Shown: positions 8,080 through 16,723 of the stretch, in pieces
How positions within the stretch are numbered: position 1 is the stretch's first letter
Layout: each line of letters opens with the position of its first letter
NCBI GenBank assembly: GCA_964470965.1
Contig: CAYYIS010000060.1
Coordinates: 1-29,140 of the forward strand
DNA from: CAYYIS01 sp964470965
GTDB lineage: Bacteria > JAAXHH01 > JABIQT01
Direction: 5' to 3'
DNA: 29,140 nucleotides
Made by a program: the position numbers and the translations under genes
Notes under the pieces: generated by a model
Database searches by the model: none
Seen by the model: only the letters and a program-made list of their open reading frames with translations
Told to the model about the DNA's origin: nothing

Positions 8080-9666
8080 TTATTTACCGGGTTCTCTCAC
8101 AATTGGATAGGAAGCGGCGCCTTTGACGGCGTCACCGATTATGTCCCAGTTGACCAGACCGTCGTCGGAGCGGGGTTCCAGAAGGTAGAATACCAGACGG
8201 CCGAGGGATTGATCCACCGGTACGACCAGCGTACCCGCGGGCAGGATCTCGGTAACGGTTTCATAGGCGCCGTACAGCGTACTTTCGTTGTGGCCCTGGA
8301 ACGGCCGTTCGGCTACGGCCGTGGAATCTATCCTGAAGCGTTCCAGTGTCATGGTCCGCGCTTCGGTCAACGGTTCGAACCAAACGCCGTGGGCCTCCAG
8401 GCGCTCGATCACATCGGTCAGGGAAGCCGGCACGAAATAGGTGGTCGGTGCGGTTACGGTTTCCGTGGCATTGAACGTGCCGAATTCGAACATCCGCTCC
8501 GGATTGCGTTCCGTGGTTCGGCGCAACATGACTCTCCCGGTGTACGGGTTCCGTTCTTCTTCCGCACTTCCGAGGAGGATTTCCACCTCCTCGGCGGACC
8601 GGGCGTGTTCGGATCGGACGGCTAGTTGCTGTCCCACCACCGATGTCAGGTCCGCCTTGTCGACGATGTTACGGATTTCTTCGGCGTGGTCATGGGCGAA
8701 ATTAAGAATCTCCTCCACAAAATACAGAGAGGCCAGGATGCGATCCTCGAAGGTGGCGTACGAATATGCTTCGCTGAGAATGGCGAAGCGGTTGCGCAGT
8801 CCGATGTAGTTGTTGTTGAACCGCGGTCGATGATCGAACGTATACCACCCACGCTCCCGGCTGCCGCTCTGAAACGGCAGGTTGCCGTAATAGTAGTAAT
8901 CCCAACCGTACAGATTTTTTACGGATTCTGTGACCGAAGGCAGCCAGCTCTGGCGCAGATAATCAACGATGGGTGCGGCGGTGTTGGGATTAAGAGGAGG
9001 GGAATAAGTGAGATGGTAGGCGTGTATCGTTCCGTTGGTGGTGTGCAGGTCGACCATTACATGCGGATCGTAGTCACGCATCATTCGGACCAGCGATCGC
9101 GCTTCAGGAGAATCCAGCTTCATGTGGTCGCGGTTGAGATCGTAACCCTGGGCGTTGGGCCGCTGTCCCATACCGGCTATCGGACCGTGCTGCCGGCCCC
9201 GATTATACAGACTGATCCGTTCGTTGCCGTCGGCATTGTAGACGGGTGCGATGAGGATGACCAGGGAATCCGCCCATTCCGTGTGCTCACCGTCGGCCAG
9301 GTCACGTGCCAGCATGAGCAGCGCTTCTTTGCCGCAGACTTCTCCAGCGTGTATGTTGGCCTGGATGAATACACGTGTCTTACCGGACCGCCCTACTTCC
9401 TCAGGTGACCCGTCCCATACGTCTCCAAAGACCAGCAGAGGTAGCTCGCGCCCCTCCGTTGTGTATCCAAACGTGGTGAAATGTATCAGCTCGGACGCCA
9501 GTGCCACCGCGTCCAGGAAGCCCATGACCTCCTCGTACCGGGTGGTCTCCGCGTAATCCGATAGCTCTGCCCTGGTTTGCAGTGACGATAGGTCCATCTC
9601 CTGTGCGCTTGCTCGTGACACACACAATAAACAGACGGCTATCATCACCGACACGTGGCGGTACAT
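8080..9666 (-). CDS. Secreted M14-family zinc carboxypeptidase
   Basis: 528 residues from the chosen ATG. The start at 9666 is preferred to an in-frame ATG at 9681 because GAGGGGTGAG lies just before 9666 and nothing useful precedes 9681. The N-terminus (MYRHVSVMIAVCLLCVSRASAQ) is a signal peptide with an ASA-Q cleavage site. The M14 zinc site is His106 and Glu109 in NIHAGEVCGKE and His208 in DLHTTNG. Substrate-binding Arg179 is in YDLNRDHMK, and the general base is Glu299 in SEAYSY. About 200 residues follow the catalytic domain. It should trim peptides or amidated acyl-amino acids outside the cytoplasm. First gene after a good promoter and two bases from the nucleoside hydrolase gene. Confidence 0.88.
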   Translation of the reverse strand: MYRHVSVMIAVCLLCVSRASAQEMDLSSLQTRAELSDYAETTRYEEVMGFLDAVALASELIHFTTFGYTTEGRELPLLVFGDVWDGSPEEVGRSGKTRVFIQANIHAGEVCGKEALLMLARDLADGEHTEWADSLVILIAPVYNADGNERISLYNRGRQHGPIAGMGQRPNAQGYDLNRDHMKLDSPEARSLVRMMRDYDPHVMVDLHTTNGTIHAYHLTYSPPLNPNTAAPIVDYLRQSWLPSVTESVKNLYGWDYYYYGNLPFQSGSRERGWYTFDHRPRFNNNYIGLRNRFAILSEAYSYATFEDRILASLYFVEEILNFAHDHAEEIRNIVDKADLTSVVGQQLAVRSEHARSAEEVEILLGSAEEERNPYTGRVMLRRTTERNPERMFEFGTFNATETVTAPTTYFVPASLTDVIERLEAHGVWFEPLTEARTMTLERFRIDSTAVAERPFQGHNESTLYGAYETVTEILPAGTLVVPVDQSLGRLVFYLLEPRSDDGLVNWDIIGDAVKGAASYPIVREPGK

Positions 9667-9716
9667 AAGCTCACCCCTCATTTTTTTTGGATAATATGAT
9701 CGGAATTATGAGCCTC

Positions 9717-9745
9717 AGTATACAACAAGGCGCCATTATTGGCAA
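9717..9745 (-). promoter_or_regulatory. Sigma70-like promoter upstream of the M14 peptidase gene
   Basis: Read on the minus strand: TTGCCA (9745-9740), a 17-base spacer, then TATACT (9722-9717). Each hexamer matches the consensus at five of six positions. Start of transcription would be near 9710, leaving about 44 bases before ATG 9666. It would serve the M14, nucleoside hydrolase, SDR and following genes. Not tested experimentally. Confidence 0.55.
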
Positions 9746-9761
9746 ACGGTTTTACAGCGTC

Positions 9762-10184
9762 TCAATGGGTCTGGAAAAACTCCAGAATTTCGCCGCAAGG
9801 GCCTTTGAAAAAAGCCACTGTGACTTCCAGTCCACCCAGATTTACATCTTTGGGCTCTACGGTAACCTGGTAGCCGGCCTGTCGGACACGCTCAATGGCG
9901 GCGCGGGCGTCGGTGGTACGGAACGCCACGTGCGTCAGCGGGTCGTTGGGAGAAGGGCTGTCCGGTAAGGGTGTTTCACCGGTGGGCTGAAACAGTTCCA
10001 TGTGACTGCCGTCGCCGGTGTCGAGCAGCATGACCTTACGCTCCGGAGTTCCGAACTCCGCGACGGGCATCATGCCCATGACGTCCTGGTACAATCGCAG
10101 TGACGCTTGCCAATCCCGCGTCTGAACCGCCACATGGTGGGTTCCGCAACCCGGTATCTTTGTGTTTTGAGTTCCGCCAGACAT
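9762..10184 (-). CDS. VOC (glyoxalase/bleomycin-resistance) family protein, methylmalonyl-CoA-epimerase-like
   Basis: 140 residues from ATG 10184. That start is chosen over one nine bases upstream because AGGGAG sits directly against the upstream ATG but nine bases from this one. Two beta-alpha-beta-beta-beta units are visible. The four metal ligands typical of VOC enzymes are His17 (GTHHVAV), Glu63 (SHMELF), His85 (LTHVAF) and Glu135 (EILEFF). The pattern resembles methylmalonyl-CoA epimerases and glyoxalases. It follows argG by 40 bases and may be co-transcribed with it, while the M14 gene has its own promoter. Function beyond a divalent-metal lyase, epimerase or dioxygenase cannot be fixed. 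Confidence 0.8.
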   Translation of the reverse strand: MSGGTQNTKIPGCGTHHVAVQTRDWQASLRLYQDVMGMMPVAEFGTPERKVMLLDTGDGSHMELFQPTGETPLPDSPSPNDPLTHVAFRTTDARAAIERVRQAGYQVTVEPKDVNLGGLEVTVAFFKGPCGEILEFFQTH

Positions 10185-10224
10185 AGTTAACATCTCCCTT
10201 GCTTTCCAGGGACCTCGGTCCCGT

Positions 10225-11466
10225 TTATTCGTCTCCCATCTGATTTGCCGCCTGCAGCGCCCTGGCGCTTACGCCGAGGACGCCCAGGAACCCTTCCGAA
10301 TCCATATGGTCGAATTCGCCGATGCCTTCCATCGAGGCGTTGTCCTCTGAATACAGGGAATGGGGCACCCTTCCAGCCTCATGGAACGCCACATTCCCTT
10401 TGTACAGCGTTACCTCAATCTCTCCGTCCGCCAGATTGTTAAACGTTCTGATCGAGGCCCGTAGGGCCCGGGTGGCCGGATCGAACCAGTAACCCTGATA
10501 GATCTGTTCCGCGATCACATCGGAGGTATGGTTGAACACACGCCGTGCACGGCGGTCCAGGATAAGCTGAAGCAGGAATTCATAACAGGCACCCAGCAGC
10601 GACATTCCTGGTGACTCATAGACCCCCCGACTTTTTATGCCCACGAACCGGTTCTCCACTGCGTGGATGCCTATCCCGATTCCGTTGCGTCCCCCGATCC
10701 GGTTGGCGGTCTGAATCGCCTCCAGCGGCGTAACCGATGTCGCGTTGATTTCGACCGGAATGCCCTGCTCGAACCGCACCTTGAATCGCTCCACTTCGTC
10801 GGGTGCCTGATGCGGATGCACACCCATGCCCGGCGTGATGAATCCGGAGGGCGTGGACAGCGATTCCAGATTGCCGGCTTCGTGTGTGAGGCCTAGGATG
10901 TTGGCGTCGGTGGAATACGGTTTTTCATGCGTGGCCTGCTGCGGAAGATCGCGTTCCTCACAGTAATCGATCATCTCTTTTCTGCCAGGAAACGCATCAA
11001 GAAACGCCTGGTCGCGCCACGGGGCGTATACGTTGATTTCTGTATCCAGCATATTGGCCACGAGCTGGAACCGCACCTGGTCGTTGCCCCGTCCGGTGGC
11101 GCCGTGGGAGAAGATACTGATGCCCTGTTTCTTCATTTCAGGCAACAACGCCTTTACGGTGACATGACGGGCGATGCCGGTCGTGTTCCAGTATCCACCC
11201 TCATAGGCAGCCATGCACTGTATCACCTCGATACCGGCCATGGCGACCCCCTCTTTAGCATCGACGACATGGGCGTCTTTGGCGCCACACCGCATCATTC
11301 GTTCCGCGATGTAATCGACCCGCTCCTCGTCCGGCTGACCGAGGTCCGCCGTAAAACAAACCACATCCACCCCGTGATCCGCCAACCACCGGGTAGCAGT
11401 GCAGCTGTCCAGTCCTCCGGAAACAGCCGCCCCTACGGTTTTACCGCGTAAATCATCAACATTCAT
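10225..11466 (-). CDS. argG: Argininosuccinate synthase (E. coli-type subfamily)
   Basis: 413 residues. ArgG joins citrulline and aspartate with ATP to give argininosuccinate, the penultimate step of arginine synthesis. SGGLDS (16-21) is the pyrophosphate loop, GATGRGNDQVRF (122-133) the second nucleotide/substrate motif. The stretch YSTDANILGLTHEAGNLE and 'RIGGRNGIGIG...ENRFVGIKSRG' follow the E. coli-type (longer) subfamily more than the common short type, where YSIDENLWG is usual. No other arginine gene is nearby; the next gene on the same strand is a VOC protein. Its promoter region (11467-11667) is shared with the divergent M42 gene. Confidence 0.92.
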   Translation of the reverse strand: MNVDDLRGKTVGAAVSGGLDSCTATRWLADHGVDVVCFTADLGQPDEERVDYIAERMMRCGAKDAHVVDAKEGVAMAGIEVIQCMAAYEGGYWNTTGIARHVTVKALLPEMKKQGISIFSHGATGRGNDQVRFQLVANMLDTEINVYAPWRDQAFLDAFPGRKEMIDYCEERDLPQQATHEKPYSTDANILGLTHEAGNLESLSTPSGFITPGMGVHPHQAPDEVERFKVRFEQGIPVEINATSVTPLEAIQTANRIGGRNGIGIGIHAVENRFVGIKSRGVYESPGMSLLGACYEFLLQLILDRRARRVFNHTSDVIAEQIYQGYWFDPATRALRASIRTFNNLADGEIEVTLYKGNVAFHEAGRVPHSLYSEDNASMEGIGEFDHMDSEGFLGVLGVSARALQAANQMGDE

Positions 11467-11536
11467 TGTTGCTCCCCAATCCGATAAGCGTTACATTTCC
11501 GTCTCATTACGTAATTTCACCAAATCTCGAATATAC

Positions 11537-11542
11537 ATTATA
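11537..11542 (-). promoter_or_regulatory. Possible -10 element for argG
   Basis: Minus strand reads TATAAT here, about 70 bases before the argG ATG. No convincing -35 hexamer lies at the right distance, so this is a weak call. Confidence 0.3.
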
Positions 11543-11555
11543 GGAGTTAAAACCG

Positions 11556-11581
11556 ACTTTGAATCCGGCATCAATCAAAGT
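11556..11581. repeat. Inverted repeat in the argG-M42 divergent intergenic region
   Basis: ACTTTGA (11556-11562) and TCAAAGT (11575-11581) are perfect 7-base arms around a 12-base spacer, just upstream of the possible argG -10 element. It could be an operator, for example for an arginine-responsive regulator, but I see no match to a known box. Confidence 0.35.
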
Positions 11582-11667
11582 TTTATGGATGAAAAAGTCA
11601 AGTTGCGATTTAGATTTACGCCATGTTTTAACGAGAGCAGTCCACATCCCCATTTCGGAGGAGTGTC

Positions 11668-12738
11668 ATGAGTATGTTTGACCGTCTGCCGGATCTACTT
11701 CAGGAGCTTGTATACGCCAGAGGACCGTCCGGGCAGGAAGACGAGGTCCGGTCGATCTGTCTGCGGGAGCTGGAACCGTTGTGCGACGAGGTACACACAG
11801 ACGCGTCCGGCAACGTCGTCGGTCTGATTCGGGGTGGTGATGCCGACAGTGGTCCTGTCGTTCGGGTGATGGCGCACATGGATGAGCTGGCGATGATCGT
11901 CAAACGGGTCAATGCGGACGGCACATTGCGCGTGAACCCGCTTGGCGGCATGTGGCCGGCCAATTACGGGCAGGGGCCGGTGGAGATCCTGGGAGATAGG
12001 GATATGCTTCCAGGTGTACTGTCCATCGGTCCGCAGCATACCACGGCGGAGTCAGAAAAAATATGGGAAACGAAAGCGCGGGGCGGAAACAAGGCTATGG
12101 GCTGGGAACACCTATATGTCTTCACCAGAAAAAGCCCCGAAGCGCTAAAAGAAGCGGGTGTGCATGCCGGCACACGTGTAGTCCTCGAACGGTCCCGCCG
12201 CAAGATCTGGGAGATAGACGACTGCCTCGGTGGCTATTTCATGGACAACCGGGCGGCCATCGCCATAGCGTTGGCCGGCGCAGCCCTACTGAAGGAGGCG
12301 GGGCAACGGCCGGCACACGACGTCTATCTGGTTATGACCGTCATAGAAGAAATCGGGGCCCACGGCGCCGCCTACGCGGCCCGGACCCTGCCGGGCCATA
12401 TCACCCTGGCGGTCGATTCCGGTCCCGCCGCTGCGGAATACGGCATCGATCTGACCGCCGAGCCGATCGTCGTATACGGCGACGGTAAGGGCGTGTACGA
12501 CAAATCCGTCAGCGACCGACTTCTTGCCTGTGGCCGAAATCTGGGTATGTCACCACAGTGCGCCTTCTGGCAAAGCTATGGATCCGATGCCTCCATTCCC
12601 AAATCCTACGGCCAGACCGCCCAGGCAGGCCTCCTCTGCATAGCTACCGAGAACACCCACGGGTTTGAGATCATACAGAAGGACGGTATCGGGCGGTGTG
12701 CGAGATTGCTGGCCGAATATCTGGAGCGCCCTGAATAG
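11668..12738 (+). CDS. M42-family metallo-aminopeptidase (glutamyl/tetrahedral aminopeptidase-like)
   Basis: 356 residues, the family's normal length. The co-catalytic two-metal site is visible: His70 and Asp72 in MAHMDE, Asp193 in FMDNR, the Glu227-Glu228 pair in TVIEEIGAHGA, Asp250 in AVDSGP and His331 in ENTHGFE. Between them is the inserted domain of M42 enzymes. These are cytoplasmic, often dodecameric aminopeptidases that finish degradation of short peptides; some relatives were named FrvX. GGAGGAG ends three bases before ATG 11668, and a second ATG lies at 11674 (9 bases from the same site), so the exact start could be either. Divergent from argG and separated by about 300 bases from the next plus-strand gene. 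Confidence 0.88.
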   Translation: MSMFDRLPDLLQELVYARGPSGQEDEVRSICLRELEPLCDEVHTDASGNVVGLIRGGDADSGPVVRVMAHMDELAMIVKRVNADGTLRVNPLGGMWPANYGQGPVEILGDRDMLPGVLSIGPQHTTAESEKIWETKARGGNKAMGWEHLYVFTRKSPEALKEAGVHAGTRVVLERSRRKIWEIDDCLGGYFMDNRAAIAIALAGAALLKEAGQRPAHDVYLVMTVIEEIGAHGAAYAARTLPGHITLAVDSGPAAAEYGIDLTAEPIVVYGDGKGVYDKSVSDRLLACGRNLGMSPQCAFWQSYGSDASIPKSYGQTAQAGLLCIATENTHGFEIIQKDGIGRCARLLAEYLERPE

Positions 12739-13035
12739 ATCACCGTTGACGAGTTTACGGATGAATCCTTACGTGATGTTGAAACTGTATGAAGAAGGCA
12801 CCCATGTGAATAAAGGAGCGCCCCAAAGCAAGTTTGAATAAAAACGGTTTGCCGTACGCTGCCCAAAACTCGTGAAGTGCAGGTTAACGGGCTGCGGGAA
12901 AGGGCAATGCCACCCCGCCGACGTTCAAAGAAACGAGTCTGTTAGCCCATTCTGATATACCGCGATATCTGATCTGGTTTACAACGTTTTCTGTCGTCAA
13001 TTGTATCCAGAAGCCGGTCAATTACAGGAGGTTTT
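12739..13035. other. 297-base gap between the M42 and enolase-superfamily genes
   Basis: No gene, RNA or clear terminator recognised. CAGGAGG ends about four bases before ATG 13036 and serves the enolase-superfamily gene. Confidence 0.5.
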
Positions 13036-14316
13036 ATGTCACTAAAAATCACCGATGTTGAACGCATTGTAGTCGATGTGCCCTACACGCTGCGGCAACA
13101 GGAGATTGCGGCGCGGACAGTGTATAATTGGTCTATTCTGGAGCTTTGCAAAGTTACCACCGACGCGGGAATCGTGGGGTGGGGTGAGACGGTGGTCCAT
13201 TACACGTATGCGCAGGTGACGGATATGTCGGTCCAGCGGGTGCTGGGGAAGAGCCCGGCTGATCTGATGCACGACGACTCGCTGGGCGCCGGGTTACAGA
13301 TGGCGCTTTACGACGTGGTCGGCAAGGCGCTTGGAGTGCCTTGCTACAAGCTTATGGGGCAGAAGGTGCGTGATTGGGTACCCATCTCTTGGTGGTCCAA
13401 CGAGGCATCGCCTGAAGAGTGGGCCGGTGAAGCAAAGGACGCGGTGCGGCTTGGATACACCAGCTTCAAGGTCAAGCAGCGCCCCTGGTGGGATATCATC
13501 GCGCAGGTAAATGCGGTCAGGGAGGTAGTGCCCGAGGGATTCAAGCTGGATGCGGACGCTAACGGTTCCCTGCAGAACGCGGCCGCGGCCATGCCGATTA
13601 TGCGAAAATTGCAGGAGTATGATCTGGTAGCCATGTTTGAAACGCCGATTCCCCAGAACGACATCATGGGCAATCGCCAGCTGCGGCAGGTCATCAGCCG
13701 GCCGATAGCCATGCATTTCGGACAGCCGCCCTACATAACAGCGGTCCGGGAGGAGGTCTGCGACGGATTCGTTATCGGCGGTGGCGCCTCGCAGGTGATC
13801 CGTGAGGGCACGCTTGCCTCCGAAGCCAGTATGCCGTTCTGGCTGCAGATCGTCGGTGACGGCCTGTCGACCACCTGGGCGGCGCACCTGGGCGCGGTTC
13901 TGAGCCATGCCACCTGGCCAGCCATCACCTGCCTGAACCTGTACACCGACCATTTGATCACCAAGCCGATTGAAGTGCTGGGTGGATTTCACCAGGTACC
14001 GGAAGCGCCTGGGCTGGGCGTAGAGGTGGACGAAGACGCCATTGAGCGTCACCGTGTGCCGGCCGCGGCACTCCAGGCGTGTGCGAAAAGCGGAGAGGTA
14101 TACAACAAACCACGTCCAAGAATCATACGCACCGTCCGCTACCCCGATGGCAGCTGCGTGCACATGTCCAGCATAACACCCGGCATGCGCCTCACTCCTT
14201 ATACTCCCGGTGTACGCACTGAAGCCTGGCACGAAGATGGAACCCGTGACTGGGAGGAACTGTGGGACAGGATCCAGGAGGGGGCGGTGCGGGACAGGTG
14301 GGCTCAGTTAGATTGA
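13036..14316 (+). CDS. Enolase-superfamily (mandelate racemase-like) protein with altered metal site
   Basis: 426 residues with an N-terminal capping domain and a (beta/alpha)7-beta barrel. The KxK pair is Lys145 and Lys147 (SFKVKQR). The first metal ligand is Asp174 in LDADANGS, the second Glu202 in MFETPIPQ. Where the third acidic ligand is expected, about 25 residues on, the sequence reads PIAMHFGQPP (223-232), so there is no Asp or Glu and His227 takes the place. His284 and His291 are candidates for the barrel-end base. The C-terminus is about 60 residues longer than usual, with no recognised domain. It may be a dehydratase, racemase or inactive relative. Neighbours are a zinc alcohol dehydrogenase and a Gfo/Idh/MocA gene, suggesting a sugar or sugar-acid route. 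Confidence 0.8.
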   Translation: MSLKITDVERIVVDVPYTLRQQEIAARTVYNWSILELCKVTTDAGIVGWGETVVHYTYAQVTDMSVQRVLGKSPADLMHDDSLGAGLQMALYDVVGKALGVPCYKLMGQKVRDWVPISWWSNEASPEEWAGEAKDAVRLGYTSFKVKQRPWWDIIAQVNAVREVVPEGFKLDADANGSLQNAAAAMPIMRKLQEYDLVAMFETPIPQNDIMGNRQLRQVISRPIAMHFGQPPYITAVREEVCDGFVIGGGASQVIREGTLASEASMPFWLQIVGDGLSTTWAAHLGAVLSHATWPAITCLNLYTDHLITKPIEVLGGFHQVPEAPGLGVEVDEDAIERHRVPAAALQACAKSGEVYNKPRPRIIRTVRYPDGSCVHMSSITPGMRLTPYTPGVRTEAWHEDGTRDWEELWDRIQEGAVRDRWAQLD

Positions 14317-14598
14317 TTCGCTGATAAAATGCTGTCCATGTCGGCGCAATCGGTCACTGTATTAATTTCCTTAAGGATAACACAGGTCTTAGTGCCTGAT
14401 TTAGGACGTCGAGGCATTCTATGACCACAATGTCTTGATATCCCCGCCAAGACTGGCGCGACTGCTTGTACTATGGTGATGCAATAAACAAGAAGCGGTC
14501 GCCGCTATCCATTCTGTATTGCCGAGGTGGGGCGGCGGGGTTATTATAGGGTACTGCACAACGTAGAAAATCCACAATCCTGCGAACAAGAGACGACG
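14317..14598. other. 282-base gap before the alcohol dehydrogenase gene
   Basis: Two small inverted repeats: GTCTTG/CAAGAC (14432-14453, 10-base loop) and AGCGG/CCGCT (14494-14506, 3-base loop). Neither is followed by a T-run. An in-frame ATG at 14527 would extend the dehydrogenase by 24 residues with no family resemblance, so I treat this stretch as untranslated. Confidence 0.4.
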
Positions 14599-15633
14599 AT
14601 GACAACTTACACGATACCATCTACCGCCCGGTATCCCATGTTCAGGGGGGACCAGGCCATCGAGTTTATCGACAAAGAAGTGCCCGCACCCGGCACGGGA
14701 CAGCTTCTAATCCGGTGCGCAGCCAATGCGCTGTGTGCGTCGGATTTCGGGCAGTATTACCATGGGGCACCCATAACGCCTGGCCATGAGGCCGTTGGTG
14801 TGGTGGCCCATGCCGGACTGAATACGACCACGGGAGTCGGTACGGCGGGCGCCATATTTCTGATGGACTTCTGCGGGGACTGCCGCAGTTGTAGACTGGG
14901 CATCACCAACCAGTGCCTGAACAAACGGGCGGACTACGGTTTCTCGCATGACGGAGGCTACGGGCCGTATGCGCTGGTTAACGAGAACGTGTTCTTTCCT
15001 GTGGGCGCAGATATGGACCCGGCCGAAGCCACGCTGCTTCTTGATGTGATGGGTACCGGTGGCCATGCGGTATCGCGGGCGGACCGGGCGCATCCGGACG
15101 AACAGTCGCTGCTGGTCACCGGCGCCGGACCGATCGGCTTGGGGGTGCTGTCCATGGCGAAGCTGATTCTGGGGCACGATTTCCCGGTCATGATCACGGA
15201 CATGGTCGACTACCGGCTGGACCTCGCCGAGGCGCTCGGGGGGTTGCCGATCAATATTGAAAAGGAATCCCTACAGAGCGGCCTTGGCCGGTACGGGTAC
15301 TCACGGACCGATATGACGATCGACACCAGCGGCGTAACAGCGGCCAGGCGCAATGCGCTGGCCGCACTCGACAAGCGAGGGGTGCAGGTATGCGTGGGGC
15401 ACGGCGGAGAGCTGCCGCTGGATGTGTCGTCCGACTTGATCAGTAACGAGCGAACAGTGATGGGCAGCGAATACTTTTGTTACAACGAGTTGCCGGAAAA
15501 CCTGGAACGGTTGAAGCAGAACCGGGAATACTTGGGGCAGATCATCACGCATCGCTACCCCGTGGAGGAGATCGGCGAGGCGTATCACACGTTTATCGGA
15601 AAACATTCGGGCAAGGTAGTGGTAGTCCAGTAG
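14599..15633 (+). CDS. Zinc-dependent medium-chain alcohol/polyol dehydrogenase
   Basis: 344 residues from ATG 14599; the family homology begins here (MTTYTIPSTARYP). The catalytic zinc ligands are Cys46 in ALCASDFG and His63-Glu64 in PGHEAVG. The structural zinc lobe has Cys92, Cys95, Cys98 and Cys106 (CGDCRSCRLGITNQC). The Rossmann loop is GAGPIGLG at 175-182. The enzyme oxidises an alcohol or polyol with NAD(P), similar to threonine or sorbitol dehydrogenases. The next gene, a Gfo/Idh/MocA oxidoreductase, begins about 100 bases later on the same strand, so the two may share a pathway. Ribosome binding site is weak (AAGAGACG). Substrate not assignable. Confidence 0.85.
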   Translation: MTTYTIPSTARYPMFRGDQAIEFIDKEVPAPGTGQLLIRCAANALCASDFGQYYHGAPITPGHEAVGVVAHAGLNTTTGVGTAGAIFLMDFCGDCRSCRLGITNQCLNKRADYGFSHDGGYGPYALVNENVFFPVGADMDPAEATLLLDVMGTGGHAVSRADRAHPDEQSLLVTGAGPIGLGVLSMAKLILGHDFPVMITDMVDYRLDLAEALGGLPINIEKESLQSGLGRYGYSRTDMTIDTSGVTAARRNALAALDKRGVQVCVGHGGELPLDVSSDLISNERTVMGSEYFCYNELPENLERLKQNREYLGQIITHRYPVEEIGEAYHTFIGKHSGKVVVVQ

Positions 15634-15731
15634 GAATGTAAAGGTGTACGCGGTATTGAGTATATGCGGCGAAAGCCGGGGGGATAGGGTAAGAGCCATG
15701 GTTGGAGCTCGAGACTAAGAGAGAGGCAATA

Positions 15732-16718
15732 GTGGATAGTGATAAAAGAGTAAAAATAGCCCTCGTAGGCGCCGGGGGATGGGGGCGGCAGCATGCTCGG
15801 ATTTTTTCGCAGCGAAGAGATGTGGAATTTTGCGCTATCGCGGGACGAACACCGGAGAAAACGCAGTCCAGGGCTGAGCAGTACGAAGTATCCTGGTATA
15901 CCGATGTCCAGGAGATGCTCGATCGTGAGCAGCCGGACCTGGTGAGCCTGTGCCTGCCGAACAAGGGACATTTCGAGGCGACGCTGCAGGTGATACGGGC
16001 AGGCTACCCGCTTCTGGTGGAAAAACCGCTCGTATTTTCATTGGAAGAAGCGGACACATTGCTGGATGAGGCTTCCTCTCGGGATCTGTTCTTCGCCATC
16101 AATTTCAACCACCGGTACGCCCGCCCGGTCCGCATGGCCCAGCAGACCATCAACGACGGCCGCCTGGGTACTCCGGTACATGCGGTGTGGCGTTTCGGCG
16201 GAGAAGGCAGCGACTGTCCGGATCACGACAACCTGATCGAGACTCAATGCCACGGATTCGATATGCTGGAACACCTGTGCGGTCCGATCGTCTCCGTCGC
16301 TGCCCAGATTTCGGAAGTCACCCGGAAGGGACCGAGTACCATGGTCGTGGCGTTGCGTTTTTCCAGCGGGGCGGTGGGTGCACTGATCGGCACCTATGAC
16401 TCGTCCTACGCGTACCCGGGGACCCACTGGCTGGAAATCAACGGCACGGCGGCCCGGGTCACGGTCGAGGACACCGTTCGCCGTTACTCATTCCAGGAGG
16501 CCGGAAACGAAACTGCCGAAGTCTGGCAGGCCGGTTACTTCAACGACACCGACCGGCAGTTCCACCTCACTTTCGACACCTATTTCGAAGATCTCCTGAC
16601 CGCCTTCCGCGCGGGCAATCCGCCCCCGGTACACGCCCGTGCCGGGCGCCGGGCGCTTGAACTGGCGCACGCGACCATACGATCGCACGAAGAAGGGCGG
16701 TCGATAGGGACGGCATAA
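15732..16718 (+). CDS. Gfo/Idh/MocA family oxidoreductase
   Basis: 328 residues from GTG 15732, preferred because GAGAGAGG lies five bases upstream; a TTG at 15702 is in frame but has no such site. The Rossmann loop GAGGWG is at 13-18 and the EKP motif at 97-99 (LLVEKPLVF). The C-terminal domain has QCHGFDMLEHL, with His174 and Asp177 as candidate active-site residues. It is a dehydrogenase of sugars, inositols or related compounds, using NAD(P). It follows the zinc dehydrogenase gene and ends five bases from the stop of rlmG, which comes from the opposite strand. Substrate unknown. Confidence 0.85.
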   Translation: MDSDKRVKIALVGAGGWGRQHARIFSQRRDVEFCAIAGRTPEKTQSRAEQYEVSWYTDVQEMLDREQPDLVSLCLPNKGHFEATLQVIRAGYPLLVEKPLVFSLEEADTLLDEASSRDLFFAINFNHRYARPVRMAQQTINDGRLGTPVHAVWRFGGEGSDCPDHDNLIETQCHGFDMLEHLCGPIVSVAAQISEVTRKGPSTMVVALRFSSGAVGALIGTYDSSYAYPGTHWLEINGTAARVTVEDTVRRYSFQEAGNETAEVWQAGYFNDTDRQFHLTFDTYFEDLLTAFRAGNPPPVHARAGRRALELAHATIRSHEEGRSIGTA

Positions 16719-16723
16719 CGCCT

